A stretch of 7,607 nt of DNA from Eubacterium sp. (GTDB lineage Bacteria > Bacillota > Clostridia > Lachnospirales > Lachnospiraceae): NCBI GenBank assembly GCA_020844525.1, contig JAJGAH010000111.1:1-7607 (forward strand), written 5' to 3'. The notes under the pieces are model-generated. The model saw only the letters and a list, made by a program, of their open reading frames with translations, was not told the DNA's origin and ran no database searches. A program made the position numbers and the translations under genes. This document shows, in pieces, positions 1-6,911 of this stretch; positions within the stretch are counted from its first letter, which is position 1, and each line of letters begins with the position of its first letter.

Positions 1-904
1 TGATCCGGTCAAATCCGATCCTGTTATAATAGTCAATCGCCGCGTGCAGTCCGACTGCACCACCCGCATTGACCGTTCCAGCCTCAAACTTATGGGGCAG
101 CTCCGCATAGGTTGCACCCTCACGGGTCACATATTCGATCATCTCACCGCCAAACAGGAAGGGCTGCATGTCCTCCAGGATTTCTTTCTTCCCGTACAGC
201 ACACCGATTCCCATCGGCGAGAGCATCTTGTGGCCGGAGAATGCAAGAAAGTCTACATCCAGGTCCTGCACATCGACCGGAATATGCGGCACGCTCTGCG
301 CGCCATCGCATACAAATACAGCGCCCTGCGCATGGGCAATTGCCGCAAACTTCTTCACATCATTGCGGCATCCCAGCACATTGGAAACCTGCGTCATGCA
401 GACAAGCTTTGTGCGCGGTGTGAGTGCGGCACGAAACATCTCCTCTGTGATGGTTCCGTCCATTTCCGGTTCCAGATACTTCAGAACCGCACCGGTTCTC
501 TTTGCAGCCTGCTGCCAGGGAAGCATATTGCTGTGATGCTCCATGACCGTAATCAGTATTTCGTCCCCGGCCTGAAGGTGATCTGCCGTCCAGGAATAGC
601 CGATTAGGTTCAGACCTTCTGTGGCATTCCTGGTAAAAATAATCTCCTCCGTGCTTCTGGCATTGATAAAGGAACGGACCGCCTCCCGCGCGTCTTCATA
701 TTCCTTCGTTGCCTCCACGCTCAGGGCATAAAGGCCCCGGAGCGGGTTGGCATTTGACTTCTGATAATACTCTGTCACGGCATCCAGAACACACTGGGGT
801 TTCTGTGTCGTCGCCGCATTGTCCAGATATGCCTCATCGGGTCTCAGCAGCGGAAAATCTCTGCGGATCTGTTCGTCTTCTGCCTTGCGTTCAGTCCCTG
901 TCAT
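1..904 (-). CDS. sufS: SufS cysteine desulfurase, 3' part missing (cut by left window edge)
   Basis: PLP-dependent group II cysteine desulfurase; it takes sulfur from L-cysteine for Fe-S cluster assembly on SufBCD in the cytoplasm. Translating from 904 leftwards gives 301 open codons up to the edge. Visible family motifs: LDNAATTQKP near residue 27, NANPLRGLYALS (51-62, replacing the usual NANVHRG), MEHHSNMLPWQ (121-131), CDGAQSVPHIPVD (199-211; D200 and Q203 contact PLP), and FSGHKMLSPMGIGVLYG (222-238) with the PLP Schiff-base lysine K226. SufS proteins are usually about 400-410 aa, so roughly the last 105 residues, including the persulfide-forming Cys, lie outside. The ATG at 904 is preceded by GGAGGAGG (913-920), and the gene overlaps the end of sufD by 14 bases, suggesting translational coupling. 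The group II type implies a SufU- or SufE-like acceptor, probably just beyond the edge. Confidence 0.95.
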   Translation of the reverse strand, partial: MTGTERKAEDEQIRRDFPLLRPDEAYLDNAATTQKPQCVLDAVTEYYQKSNANPLRGLYALSVEATKEYEDAREAVRSFINARSTEEIIFTRNATEGLNLIGYSWTADHLQAGDEILITVMEHHSNMLPWQQAAKRTGAVLKYLEPEMDGTITEEMFRAALTPRTKLVCMTQVSNVLGCRNDVKKFAAIAHAQGAVFVCDGAQSVPHIPVDVQDLDVDFLAFSGHKMLSPMGIGVLYGKKEILEDMQPFLFGGEMIEYVTREGATYAELPHKFEAGTVNAGGAVGLHAAIDYYNRIGFDRI

Positions 905-1967
905 CCTCCGTGCCTCCTCCCAGATACGCATTAATTTCCTCTTTGGTCTTTTCGTCCGGAATCATCCGCAAAGTGGCGTCAATCCTTGCCTTTGCCATCA
1001 TCTCGTAGATTTCTTCCTTGTTCAGTCCTCTGGATTCCAGATAAAACATGAGGCTTTCATCCAGACGGCCGATTGTCGCGCCGTGGTTGCCCACAACATC
1101 CTCTTCTGTACACAGAATCAGCGGGATGGTCTGGTTTCTGACGCCGTCATCCATCAGGAGCACATCTTCCTTTTCGTTGCCGACTGCGCCGACCGCACCT
1201 CTCTTCAGATCAATGGTCGCGCGCAGGATCTTGGAAGCCTTGTCCCGCAGAACGCCGTTTACGTTAATCTCGCACTCTGTCTTTCTGCCTGTGTGGTTGG
1301 CAAAATAATTCATGTCCAGATGACCGTCTCCGGACACCTGATAGGCAATGTCTGTCTTCAGGCTGCTCTTCTCACCGGCCAGATCAATCTGGTACCCCTG
1401 ATAGACCTTGTCACCGGAGAGGACCATGTGGATCACTTCCACCCTTGCGTGACTGCCGGTCCTGCCGCCCAGATCATTGATAAAGCTGAACTTCTGTCCG
1501 ACACGGACGATCTGCACCAGCCGAAGCACCGCGTTTTCCCCGACGGAGAACTTCGTCTGCACCGCAGCGGCACCGGATGCCTCCGGCGCGGAGGAATAGT
1601 CCATGACAACGGTCATGTCGCTGTCCTTCTCGGCCACGATATTGACCAGGTTCAGCGCCTTGTCGCCGTCTTTGTACTGATATTTCAGGCGAAGCGGATC
1701 TGTCGCCTTCACACCTTCCGCAGCAGTCCAGACCTGCACGCTGTCCGCGGCAGCCTCAGCGGCCTTATTGAATGCTTTTCCTGCCCCGGTCGGCTGATCC
1801 GGAAACAGATCCGCCTTCTCCTCCCGGAAGGAAACGCCCTTCGGCGCCTCTGCCTGTGCCTGCACGGGTCCCTCCAGGTCCGCGTCTACACTTGCCTCAT
1901 TCATATTCAGCCAGTACCAGGTGATTGCCGGCAGCCGGTTGAGTCTGATATTCTTTGTTTCTCCCAT
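891..1967 (-). CDS. sufD: SufD, Fe-S cluster assembly scaffold partner
   Basis: SufD pairs with SufB, and the heterodimer sits on a SufC dimer to form the SufBC2D scaffold. The 358-aa product has the SufBD beta-helix composition (about 90-290) and the diagnostic C-terminal block around 286-315: C286, then VGNHGATIGRLDESLMFYL. H295 there corresponds by motif to the histidine implicated in cluster assembly in SufD. The last 40 residues (ESRGLNKEEIYEMM onward) match the helical segment that docks SufC. The N-terminus is shorter and more divergent than in SufB, as is usual for SufD. The ATG at 1967 is supported by AGGAGG (1973-1978) five bases upstream, overlapping the sufB stop. The stop at 891-893 lies inside sufS. 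SufB and SufD are paralogues; the assignment to SufD rests on the shorter length, the NHGATIG block and the presence of a clear SufB next door. Confidence 0.92.
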   Translation of the reverse strand: MGETKNIRLNRLPAITWYWLNMNEASVDADLEGPVQAQAEAPKGVSFREEKADLFPDQPTGAGKAFNKAAEAAADSVQVWTAAEGVKATDPLRLKYQYKDGDKALNLVNIVAEKDSDMTVVMDYSSAPEASGAAAVQTKFSVGENAVLRLVQIVRVGQKFSFINDLGGRTGSHARVEVIHMVLSGDKVYQGYQIDLAGEKSSLKTDIAYQVSGDGHLDMNYFANHTGRKTECEINVNGVLRDKASKILRATIDLKRGAVGAVGNEKEDVLLMDDGVRNQTIPLILCTEEDVVGNHGATIGRLDESLMFYLESRGLNKEEIYEMMAKARIDATLRMIPDEKTKEEINAYLGGGTEDDRD

Positions 1968-1980
1968 GTCTGCCTCCTTA
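1965..1980 (-). promoter_or_regulatory. sufB/sufD junction: stop codon fused to Shine-Dalgarno
   Basis: The minus strand reads TAAGGAGGCAGACATG. The sufB stop TAA is the first part of a near-perfect anti-16S match (TAAGGAGG) placed 5 bases before the sufD ATG. This repeats the sufC/sufB design and suits the 1:1 SufB:SufD stoichiometry. Confidence 0.8.
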
Positions 1981-3390
1981 ACCTATACTGCCCTTCATTT
2001 CAAGACGAATCAGATTGTTCATTTCCACCGCATACTCAAGCGGAAGCTCCTTGCCGACATTGTCCGCGAAGCCGCTGACGATCAGCGCACGGGCATCCTC
2101 CTCTGACAGGCCTCTGCTCATCAGATAGAATACTGCGTCATCACTGATACGGCCGATCTTCGCCTCATGCCCGATATCCGCCTGCTGAGTACGGATGTCC
2201 ATCGCCGGAATCGTATCCGAGCGGGACTGTGCATCCAGCATCAGGGACTGACAGGAGACTGAAGACTTGCTGTTCTTTGCCTGCCGGTTGACCACAACGG
2301 AGCTGCGGAACGTACTGATACCGCCATCCTTGGAGATGGAACGGGTGCTTACATAGGAGGAGGTGTCCGGTGCGCTGTGCACCATCTTACATCCGGTATC
2401 CAGATTCTGGCCCTTGCCTGCGAAGGTGACACCGGTGAATTCGGCACGTGCGCCCCTGCCTGCCAGAATACTCATCGGGTAGAGGTAGGAAACATGAGAG
2501 CCGAAGGATCCGGAGATCCATTCAACCTTGCCTCCCTCCTCGACACGGGCCCGCTTTGTATTCAGGTTGTACATATTCTTGGACCAGTTCTCGATGGTTG
2601 AGTAACGAAGGGTGGAATTCTTTCCCACATAGAGCTCTACGCAGCCCGCATGCAGGTTCGCCACATTGTACTTCGGGGCAGAACATCCCTCGATGAAATG
2701 CAGGTATGCATCATCATCCACGATGATCAGCGTGTGCTCAAACTGTCCGGCTCCCTTTGCATTCAGACGGAAGTAGGACTGCAGCGGAATATCCACATGT
2801 ACCCCCTTTGGAACGTACACGAAGGATCCGCCGGACCATACTGCGCCGTGCAGGGCAGCGAACTTGTGATCGGTCGGAGGCACCAGCTTCATGAAGTGCT
2901 CCCTGATCATATCCGCATAGGGACCGCGGAGCGCGCTCTCAATATCCGTATAGATAACACCCTGGGCGGCAACCTCGTCCTTTACATTGTGATAGACAAG
3001 CTCGGAGTCGTACTGCGCACCGACACCTGCCAGGGATTTCCGCTCTGCCTGAGGGATTCCGAGACGCTCAAATGTATCCTTGATCTCATCCGGAACATCG
3101 TCCCAGTCCTTTGCCATTCTCTTGGAGTTCGGACGCACGTAGGTCACGATGTTGTCCATATCCAGTCCCTCGATGGAGGGGCCCCAGTCCGGAAACTGTG
3201 TCTTATTGTAGATATCCAGAGATTTCAGACGAAAGTCTCTCATCCACTCCGGATCATTCTTTTCCTTTGAAATCTCGAGGATGATTTTGGGAGTCAGGCC
3301 TTCCTCAATACGGAATTCGTCCTTTTCCTCATTGCGGAAGTCATACATACTCCGGTCTATATCCTCGACGTATGTCTTTTCCTTTGCCAT
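1978..3390 (-). CDS. sufB: SufB, Fe-S cluster assembly scaffold
   Basis: Scaffold subunit of SufBC2D that receives persulfide sulfur from the desulfurase and builds the nascent cluster. The 470-aa length is typical. Visible: YVRPNSKRMAKDWDDVP (84-100), AQYDSELVYHNVKDE (125-139), PPTDHKFAALHGAVWSGGSFVYVP (171-194), the beta-helix core to about residue 375, SSVSCQSLM (377-384) with C380 at the position of the sulfur-accepting Cys (C405 in E. coli), and IGHEAKIGRI (406-415) with E409 at the conserved acidic site. The C-terminal ISDDAVFYLMSRGLSEEDA and ELPLEYAVEMNNL segments are the SufC-docking region. The ATG at 3390 follows an AGGAGA SD that is fused to the sufC stop, and only 9 bases separate the two genes. 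No key residue appears to be missing. Confidence 0.97.
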   Translation of the reverse strand: MAKEKTYVEDIDRSMYDFRNEEKDEFRIEEGLTPKIILEISKEKNDPEWMRDFRLKSLDIYNKTQFPDWGPSIEGLDMDNIVTYVRPNSKRMAKDWDDVPDEIKDTFERLGIPQAERKSLAGVGAQYDSELVYHNVKDEVAAQGVIYTDIESALRGPYADMIREHFMKLVPPTDHKFAALHGAVWSGGSFVYVPKGVHVDIPLQSYFRLNAKGAGQFEHTLIIVDDDAYLHFIEGCSAPKYNVANLHAGCVELYVGKNSTLRYSTIENWSKNMYNLNTKRARVEEGGKVEWISGSFGSHVSYLYPMSILAGRGARAEFTGVTFAGKGQNLDTGCKMVHSAPDTSSYVSTRSISKDGGISTFRSSVVVNRQAKNSKSSVSCQSLMLDAQSRSDTIPAMDIRTQQADIGHEAKIGRISDDAVFYLMSRGLSEEDARALIVSGFADNVGKELPLEYAVEMNNLIRLEMKGSIG

Positions 3391-3402
3391 AATCTCTCCT
3401 TA
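3388..3402 (-). promoter_or_regulatory. sufC/sufB junction: stop codon fused to Shine-Dalgarno
   Basis: On the minus strand the junction reads TAAGGAGAGATTATG: the sufC stop TAA forms the beginning of the SD that serves the sufB ATG. A ribosome terminating on sufC therefore sits on the sufB initiation site, which favours reinitiation and matched synthesis of the two complex subunits. Coupling is an inference; the overlap is seen directly. Confidence 0.8.
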
Positions 3403-4152
3403 AGCCTCTTCCTTGATAAATCTCTCGAATCCGTTCTCATTGATCTCGTCAACCAGGGACGCATCGCCATCCTCGACAATCGTACCGTCGACAAGCACGT
3501 GGGTCGCGTCTACGTGGAGAGATTCCAGAATCCTTGTGCTGTGCGTGATGATGATCAATGCACCGTCACGGTTCTTCTGGTATTCCTCGACACCCTTGGA
3601 AACGGTGCGGACAGCATCGACATCCAGACCGGAGTCGGTCTCATCGAGGATCGCGAGAGACGGGTTCAGCATGAGCAGCTGCAGGATCTCTGCTTTCTTC
3701 TTCTCACCGCCTGAGAATCCCACGTTCAGATCACGCTCTGCATAGGCGTGGTCCATCTGCAGGATGTCCATTGCCGCTGCGATCTTCTTCCGGAAGTCCC
3801 AGAGACGGATTCTCTGTCCCGTCCGGTTCTCCAGCGCGTTGCGGATGAAATTGGAAAGAGAGATGCCAGGTACCTCAAGCGGGCTCTGGAAGGACATGAA
3901 CAGACCATCCTTTGCTCTCTGGTTTACCGGCTCGTCCAGAATGCTCTTGCCGTTGAATATAATATCGCCGCTCTTGATGATATATTTCGGGTTTCCCATC
4001 AGCGCATTTCCCAATGTGGATTTTCCGGCGCCGTTTGGTCCCATCAGAACATGGGTCTCGCCCTTCTTTACCTCAAGGTTCAGGCCCTTCAGGATATCCT
4101 TGTCCTCTACACTGACCGACAGGTTCTTCACCTGTAACAAAGTATCTGCCAT
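3400..4152 (-). CDS. sufC: SufC, Fe-S assembly ATPase
   Basis: Cytoplasmic ABC-type ATPase without membrane domains; ATP-driven dimerisation opens the SufB-SufD interface for cluster building. The 250-aa length is typical. Visible: Walker A GPNGAGKST (38-46), Q-loop MSFQSPLEVPGI (86-97), signature FSGGEKKKAEILQ (146-158), Walker B plus D-loop LAILDETDSGLDVDA (166-180) with catalytic E171, and the switch histidine H204 in IIITHSTRIL. The ETDSGLD form and the GEKKK signature separate SufC from transporter ATPases. It is the first gene of the operon. The ATG at 4152 is preceded by AGGAGG (4158-4163), followed by a 5-base spacer. An ATG four bases upstream is out of frame. Confidence 0.97.
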   Translation of the reverse strand: MADTLLQVKNLSVSVEDKDILKGLNLEVKKGETHVLMGPNGAGKSTLGNALMGNPKYIIKSGDIIFNGKSILDEPVNQRAKDGLFMSFQSPLEVPGISLSNFIRNALENRTGQRIRLWDFRKKIAAAMDILQMDHAYAERDLNVGFSGGEKKKAEILQLLMLNPSLAILDETDSGLDVDAVRTVSKGVEEYQKNRDGALIIITHSTRILESLHVDATHVLVDGTIVEDGDASLVDEINENGFERFIKEEA

Positions 4153-4206
4153 AACATCCTCCTAATAAATCTTTTATCTGACTGAATGATTGTGAAAAAC
4201 ATGGTG

Positions 4207-4219
4207 TGATCACTGATCA
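4207..4219. promoter_or_regulatory. TGATCACTGATCA dyad in the suf leader
   Basis: A 13-bp hyphenated palindrome made of two TGATCA units around a central C, inside the leader about 55 bases before the sufC start. It could be a protein-binding site or part of a leader fold. Its short length means chance cannot be excluded. Confidence 0.3.
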
Positions 4220-4227
4220 TGATAAAA

Positions 4228-4267
4228 TAGCATTTTGACCGCCTTGAAAAACCCTAGTAAAATGCTA
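4228..4267 (-). promoter_or_regulatory. Perfect 9-bp inverted repeat in the suf leader
   Basis: TAGCATTTT (4228-4236) and AAAATGCTA (4259-4267) are perfect reverse complements separated by 22 bases. The repeat begins about 12 bases into the predicted suf transcript, so it could be either a leader RNA stem-loop or a DNA operator just downstream of the promoter. No T-run follows, so it is not a terminator. Confidence 0.5.
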
Positions 4268-4285
4268 CACTTTTTCTGTCGCTTC

Positions 4286-4314
4286 ATTATATACCACCGT
4301 TTTTTTAATTGCAA
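4286..4314 (-). promoter_or_regulatory. Promoter of the suf operon (sigmaA type)
   Basis: The minus strand has TTGCAA (4309-4314) as -35, a 17-base spacer, and a perfect TATAAT (4286-4291) as -10. Transcription would start near 4279, giving a leader of about 125 nt before the sufC ATG. The -35 is part of a hyphenated dyad ATTGC-TT-GCAAT (4308-4319), a possible repressor site. Regulator identity is unknown; an Rrf2-type Fe-S sensor would be the family expectation, but no regulator gene is in the window. Confidence 0.75.
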
Positions 4315-4349
4315 GCAATATTCCAGGCAATTCCGGGCTTGTTTGCGCC

Positions 4350-4376
4350 AAAAAACATAGGAAAGGCAGAGCTTCC
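4350..4376 (-). terminator. Weak candidate terminator downstream of cardiolipin synthase
   Basis: On the minus strand, a short stem (GGAAG paired with CTTTCC with one bulged T, 4360-4376) is followed after TATG by six T (4350-4355). It lies about 75 bases past the cls stop and before the suf promoter, which is where an operon end is expected. The stem is short and the T-run is not adjacent, so this is tentative. The rest of the gap between the cls stop and the suf promoter shows nothing else clear. Confidence 0.28.
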
Positions 4377-4450
4377 CCAGACCGGCCGTTAGGGATTAGC
4401 GGACGGAAGCAAATATTAAACGGTAGAATATGTGCTATGTCAATTGAATC

Positions 4451-6013
4451 TTACAGCAGTGGCGCGACGAAGCGCAGAAAGGCGCGGACGGCACGCTGCA
4501 GGATGTTCTGGGCGCCCTTGCTGTAGCGGTTTGTCACCTCTTCCGACTGGGAGAACATTTTTTCAAAATCTGCCCGGATTTCCGGTATGATACTGCACCT
4601 GTGAAAGAGAACACCGTCTTCAAAGTGCAGATACAGGCTCCTGTAATCCAGGTTGATTGTGCCCACAGTTGCGGAACGGTCATCGACGATGCTCATCTTC
4701 GCGTGACAGAAGCCAGGCGTGTATTCATAAATCCTGACACCGCCGCGGACCAGTCCTGCATAATAGGAGCGCGTCTCCTGATAGACCATTTTTTTGTCCG
4801 GTATGCCCGGCGTGATAATGCGCACGTCTACACCGCGTTTTGCGGCGCCGACCATCTCCCTGCGCATCTCATCGGTGATCAGCAGGTAGGGTGTGACAAA
4901 GTAGGCATATTTTTTTGCCGTCCGGAGCATATTCATGTAGACTTCCTCGCCGGTCGGCTCATTGTCCAGGGGGCTGTCTGCATAGGGCTGCACATATCCG
5001 TCACTTTTCACATTGTATGGATATGCCGGCAGGTATTTCTCCAGATCTGTCTCCAGACTGCTGCGGCTGATCAGATCCCACATCTCCAGAAACATGAGTG
5101 AAAAGCTGTGAATTGCAGCACCCCTCAGCCGGACGCCGGTATCCTTCCAGTATCCATAGGGCTCCGTGATATGGAAATATTCATTTGCCATATTGTAGCC
5201 GCCCGTGTATGCAATTTCTCCGTCAATCACCATGATCTTCCTGTGGTCACGGTTGTTGACAAAGATATTCAGAAACGGAAGGACGGGGTTGAAACGGACA
5301 CAGTGAATGCCGGCCTCCTCCATTTTCAGATTGAACTTCCGGTTCAGAAAGGAGATGCTCCCGATATCGTCGTAGATCATGCGGACCTCTACGCCATTTG
5401 CCGCTTTCTCCTTCAGAATCTGGAAGACCCGGTCGAAAGCGCCCTGTTCCTCAATCGCGAAGTACTCCATGAAGATATGATGCTTCGCGTTCTGCAGGTC
5501 CTGGAGCTGTCTCTCGAATGCCTCTGCCGCATCCGGGAAAAATTCCGTCTCCGTATTCTGGTACACGGGAAAGCCGCAGGTTTTCCACAGATAGTTTGAA
5601 GCACCGGCTGAGCGCTGGTCCTCTGCCTCCAGCGCTTTCTGTGTGTCCGGGTCCTGCTGCATCTTCCGGAACAGAATGTGGTCAATGTTCTCAAATTCCT
5701 TCCGCATACGACGGGTTGAGTTCTTCCTGCCCATGGCCACATACAGGACAATGCCGACGATAGGAAAGGACAGGACAATCATTATCCAGAACATTCTGTA
5801 TGCAGAGTTCAGATGTCTGGCAGCAATGGTGAAGGCCAGCAGCATGGCCCCGAAGGTGATCACCGTGGAGAGCCAGGGCATTTTGGATTCCAGATTTGTA
5901 ATCAGAAAGATGATCCACCAAAACTGCACCACAATCAGTATTACAAAGAAAAACAGCCGGATGATACTTGATTTTGTCCAGCTCTTCTGCTCCACTCTCA
6001 TTTTTTCACTCAA
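4451..6013 (-). CDS. cls: Cardiolipin synthase (phospholipase D superfamily), membrane-anchored
   Basis: Joins two phosphatidylglycerols to give cardiolipin plus glycerol at the cytoplasmic membrane. The 520-aa product has hydrophobic segments at about 17-38, 47-65 and 74-95 (the N-terminal PLDc_N-like region), then two PLD domains, each with an HKD motif: HRKIMVID (H257, K259, D264, followed by GEIAYTGGYNMANEY) and HAKMSIVD (H437, K439, D444, followed by TVGTINLDYRSL). Both catalytic sets are intact. The overall layout matches bacterial ClsA-type enzymes; a third hydrophobic segment instead of the usual two makes it slightly longer at the N-terminus. The start at 6013 is TTG, chosen by SD position. 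The gene follows the cysteine-peptidase-like gene by 64 bases with no terminator visible, so the two are probably co-transcribed. Another phospholipid-transferring PLD function is possible but less likely. Confidence 0.92.
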   Translation of the reverse strand: MSEKMRVEQKSWTKSSIIRLFFFVILIVVQFWWIIFLITNLESKMPWLSTVITFGAMLLAFTIAARHLNSAYRMFWIMIVLSFPIVGIVLYVAMGRKNSTRRMRKEFENIDHILFRKMQQDPDTQKALEAEDQRSAGASNYLWKTCGFPVYQNTETEFFPDAAEAFERQLQDLQNAKHHIFMEYFAIEEQGAFDRVFQILKEKAANGVEVRMIYDDIGSISFLNRKFNLKMEEAGIHCVRFNPVLPFLNIFVNNRDHRKIMVIDGEIAYTGGYNMANEYFHITEPYGYWKDTGVRLRGAAIHSFSLMFLEMWDLISRSSLETDLEKYLPAYPYNVKSDGYVQPYADSPLDNEPTGEEVYMNMLRTAKKYAYFVTPYLLITDEMRREMVGAAKRGVDVRIITPGIPDKKMVYQETRSYYAGLVRGGVRIYEYTPGFCHAKMSIVDDRSATVGTINLDYRSLYLHFEDGVLFHRCSIIPEIRADFEKMFSQSEEVTNRYSKGAQNILQRAVRAFLRFVAPLL

Positions 6014-6026
6014 AATGCTTCCTCTT
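6011..6026 (-). promoter_or_regulatory. Ribosome binding site that supports a TTG start for cls
   Basis: The minus strand reads AAGAGGAAGCATTTTG. GAGG (6021-6024) lies 7 bases before TTG (6011-6013), a normal spacing, but 19 bases before the first in-frame ATG (5999-6001, codon 5), which is too far. The TTG is therefore the better start and may keep expression low. There is no in-frame ATG between the SD and the TTG. Confidence 0.6.
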
Positions 6027-6077
6027 TCTGCCTTCTGCTTTTGTTTCTGTATCTGTCAAAGCTGTCTTCACTCTGTA

Positions 6078-6806
6078 CTATATCTCCGGATCAATCTGGA
6101 GACCAAAATATATTCCGAGTCCATCCGCTGAAAGGTACCGCATCTGGTGTGCCCACCCGTCTGCGATGGCCAGATAAAGCGCATGTTCCTTTCTGTCGCT
6201 GCTTTCCACCTCGAGTGCACCGTAGCAGATGACATGGTGGCTTCCATAGCAGGGGTGGTGACGAAGCTGAAGATACAGCAGCTTTTTCTGCCTTGCCAGT
6301 TCCAGGAAGCGTCCTTTTCTGCCCGGGAGTAACGGGGCGATGGAGCAGGAGATCCGGTAATGTCTCAGGGCTGCGGACAGATATGCGCCGGTCAGCAGAT
6401 CACTGGTTCCGCCGAAGTGATGGAAAAGATCCATATTATGGTAAATGAACATTTTTTCTCCGATGCTGCTTACCGTCTGAAACACTTCTTTGTCCTGAAG
6501 AATCTCTTTATCTGCTGTAGAAGCCACTGACACAGAGCATCTTCCCGTTTGACCTTGTGCCGGGGAGTTCTGTCTCCACTTGTCTATCGTGAGAATTAGG
6601 TTCGTCACAGCCACAGGTCCGCAGTGCCGGTAATATCCTTTTCCAAGGGAGTCGTAATCTGACGTTGTATGTAAACCTGCAAAATTCTCCCAGGGGACGA
6701 TGCGCTGCACCTCATGAAATGGCTTCTGTGCGATGGATTCTGCATGAAGGACCGGGTCATTGATCACATCTGTCTGTTTTCTGGCGAATATTGATTTTTC
6801 CTGCAT
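6078..6806 (-). CDS. Unrecognised protein, probable C39/papain-like cysteine-peptidase fold
   Basis: I do not recognise a named family. The 242-aa product has no signal peptide or membrane segment, so it is probably cytoplasmic. Its motif order fits papain-like (C39-like) enzymes: YYRHCGPVAVTNLI (58-71) with candidate nucleophile C62 at the start of a helix, GSHHVICYGAL (188-198) with candidate H190 or H191, and LYLAIADGWAHQMRYL (210-225) with candidate D216. The Cys - His - Asp order and the beta-strand contexts (HxVxxYG, then ADGW) resemble C39-like domains such as CGP...GH.V...NDPW. The oxyanion glutamine usually found shortly before the Cys is not evident, so activity is uncertain. The start is ATG at 6806 with AGGAGA (6812-6817). 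The gene lies upstream of cls in a likely operon, and the link to cardiolipin synthesis is unknown. Peptidase, transglutaminase-like or acyl-transfer roles are all possible. Confidence 0.6.
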   Translation of the reverse strand: MQEKSIFARKQTDVINDPVLHAESIAQKPFHEVQRIVPWENFAGLHTTSDYDSLGKGYYRHCGPVAVTNLILTIDKWRQNSPAQGQTGRCSVSVASTADKEILQDKEVFQTVSSIGEKMFIYHNMDLFHHFGGTSDLLTGAYLSAALRHYRISCSIAPLLPGRKGRFLELARQKKLLYLQLRHHPCYGSHHVICYGALEVESSDRKEHALYLAIADGWAHQMRYLSADGLGIYFGLQIDPEI

Positions 6807-6844
6807 GTTTTTCTCCTGTTATGTGGATGTACGGCCATGGGTTC

Positions 6845-6874
6845 ATTATATATCGCGTGACTGGGATTGTACAA
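6845..6874 (-). promoter_or_regulatory. Promoter of the peptidase-like gene / cls operon
   Basis: On the minus strand: -35 TTGTAC (6869-6874), an 18-base spacer and -10 TATAAT (6845-6850). The start would be near 6838, giving a leader of about 32 nt before the ATG at 6806. The -35 lies within a perfect palindrome, described as a separate feature. Confidence 0.65.
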
Positions 6875-6876
6875 TC
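6865..6876. promoter_or_regulatory. Perfect palindrome GATTGTACAATC over the -35 box
   Basis: A 12-bp perfect palindrome covering the whole -35 hexamer of the preceding promoter. Binding of a dimeric regulator here would block RNA polymerase, so a repressor operator is the natural reading. No regulator gene is visible nearby, and the assignment is inference from position and symmetry. Confidence 0.45.
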
Positions 6877-6911
6877 GGGAAAGCAGCACAGCAATGTGAC
6901 GTATATTAAGA

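Noticed and set aside
44..607. Plus-strand frames at 44-607 and 709-1008
   Set aside because: These are antisense to sufS, which is strongly supported by the PLP-lysine and other desulfurase motifs.
819..2078. 419-codon plus-strand open frame opposite sufD
   Set aside because: It lies antisense to sufD and the starts/ends of its neighbours, has no SD, and its translation shows no family features; sufD and sufS on the minus strand have clear motifs.
4381..4410. GC-rich CCGT...ACGG pairing downstream of cls as a terminator
   Set aside because: Only four pairs and no T-run follows on either strand.
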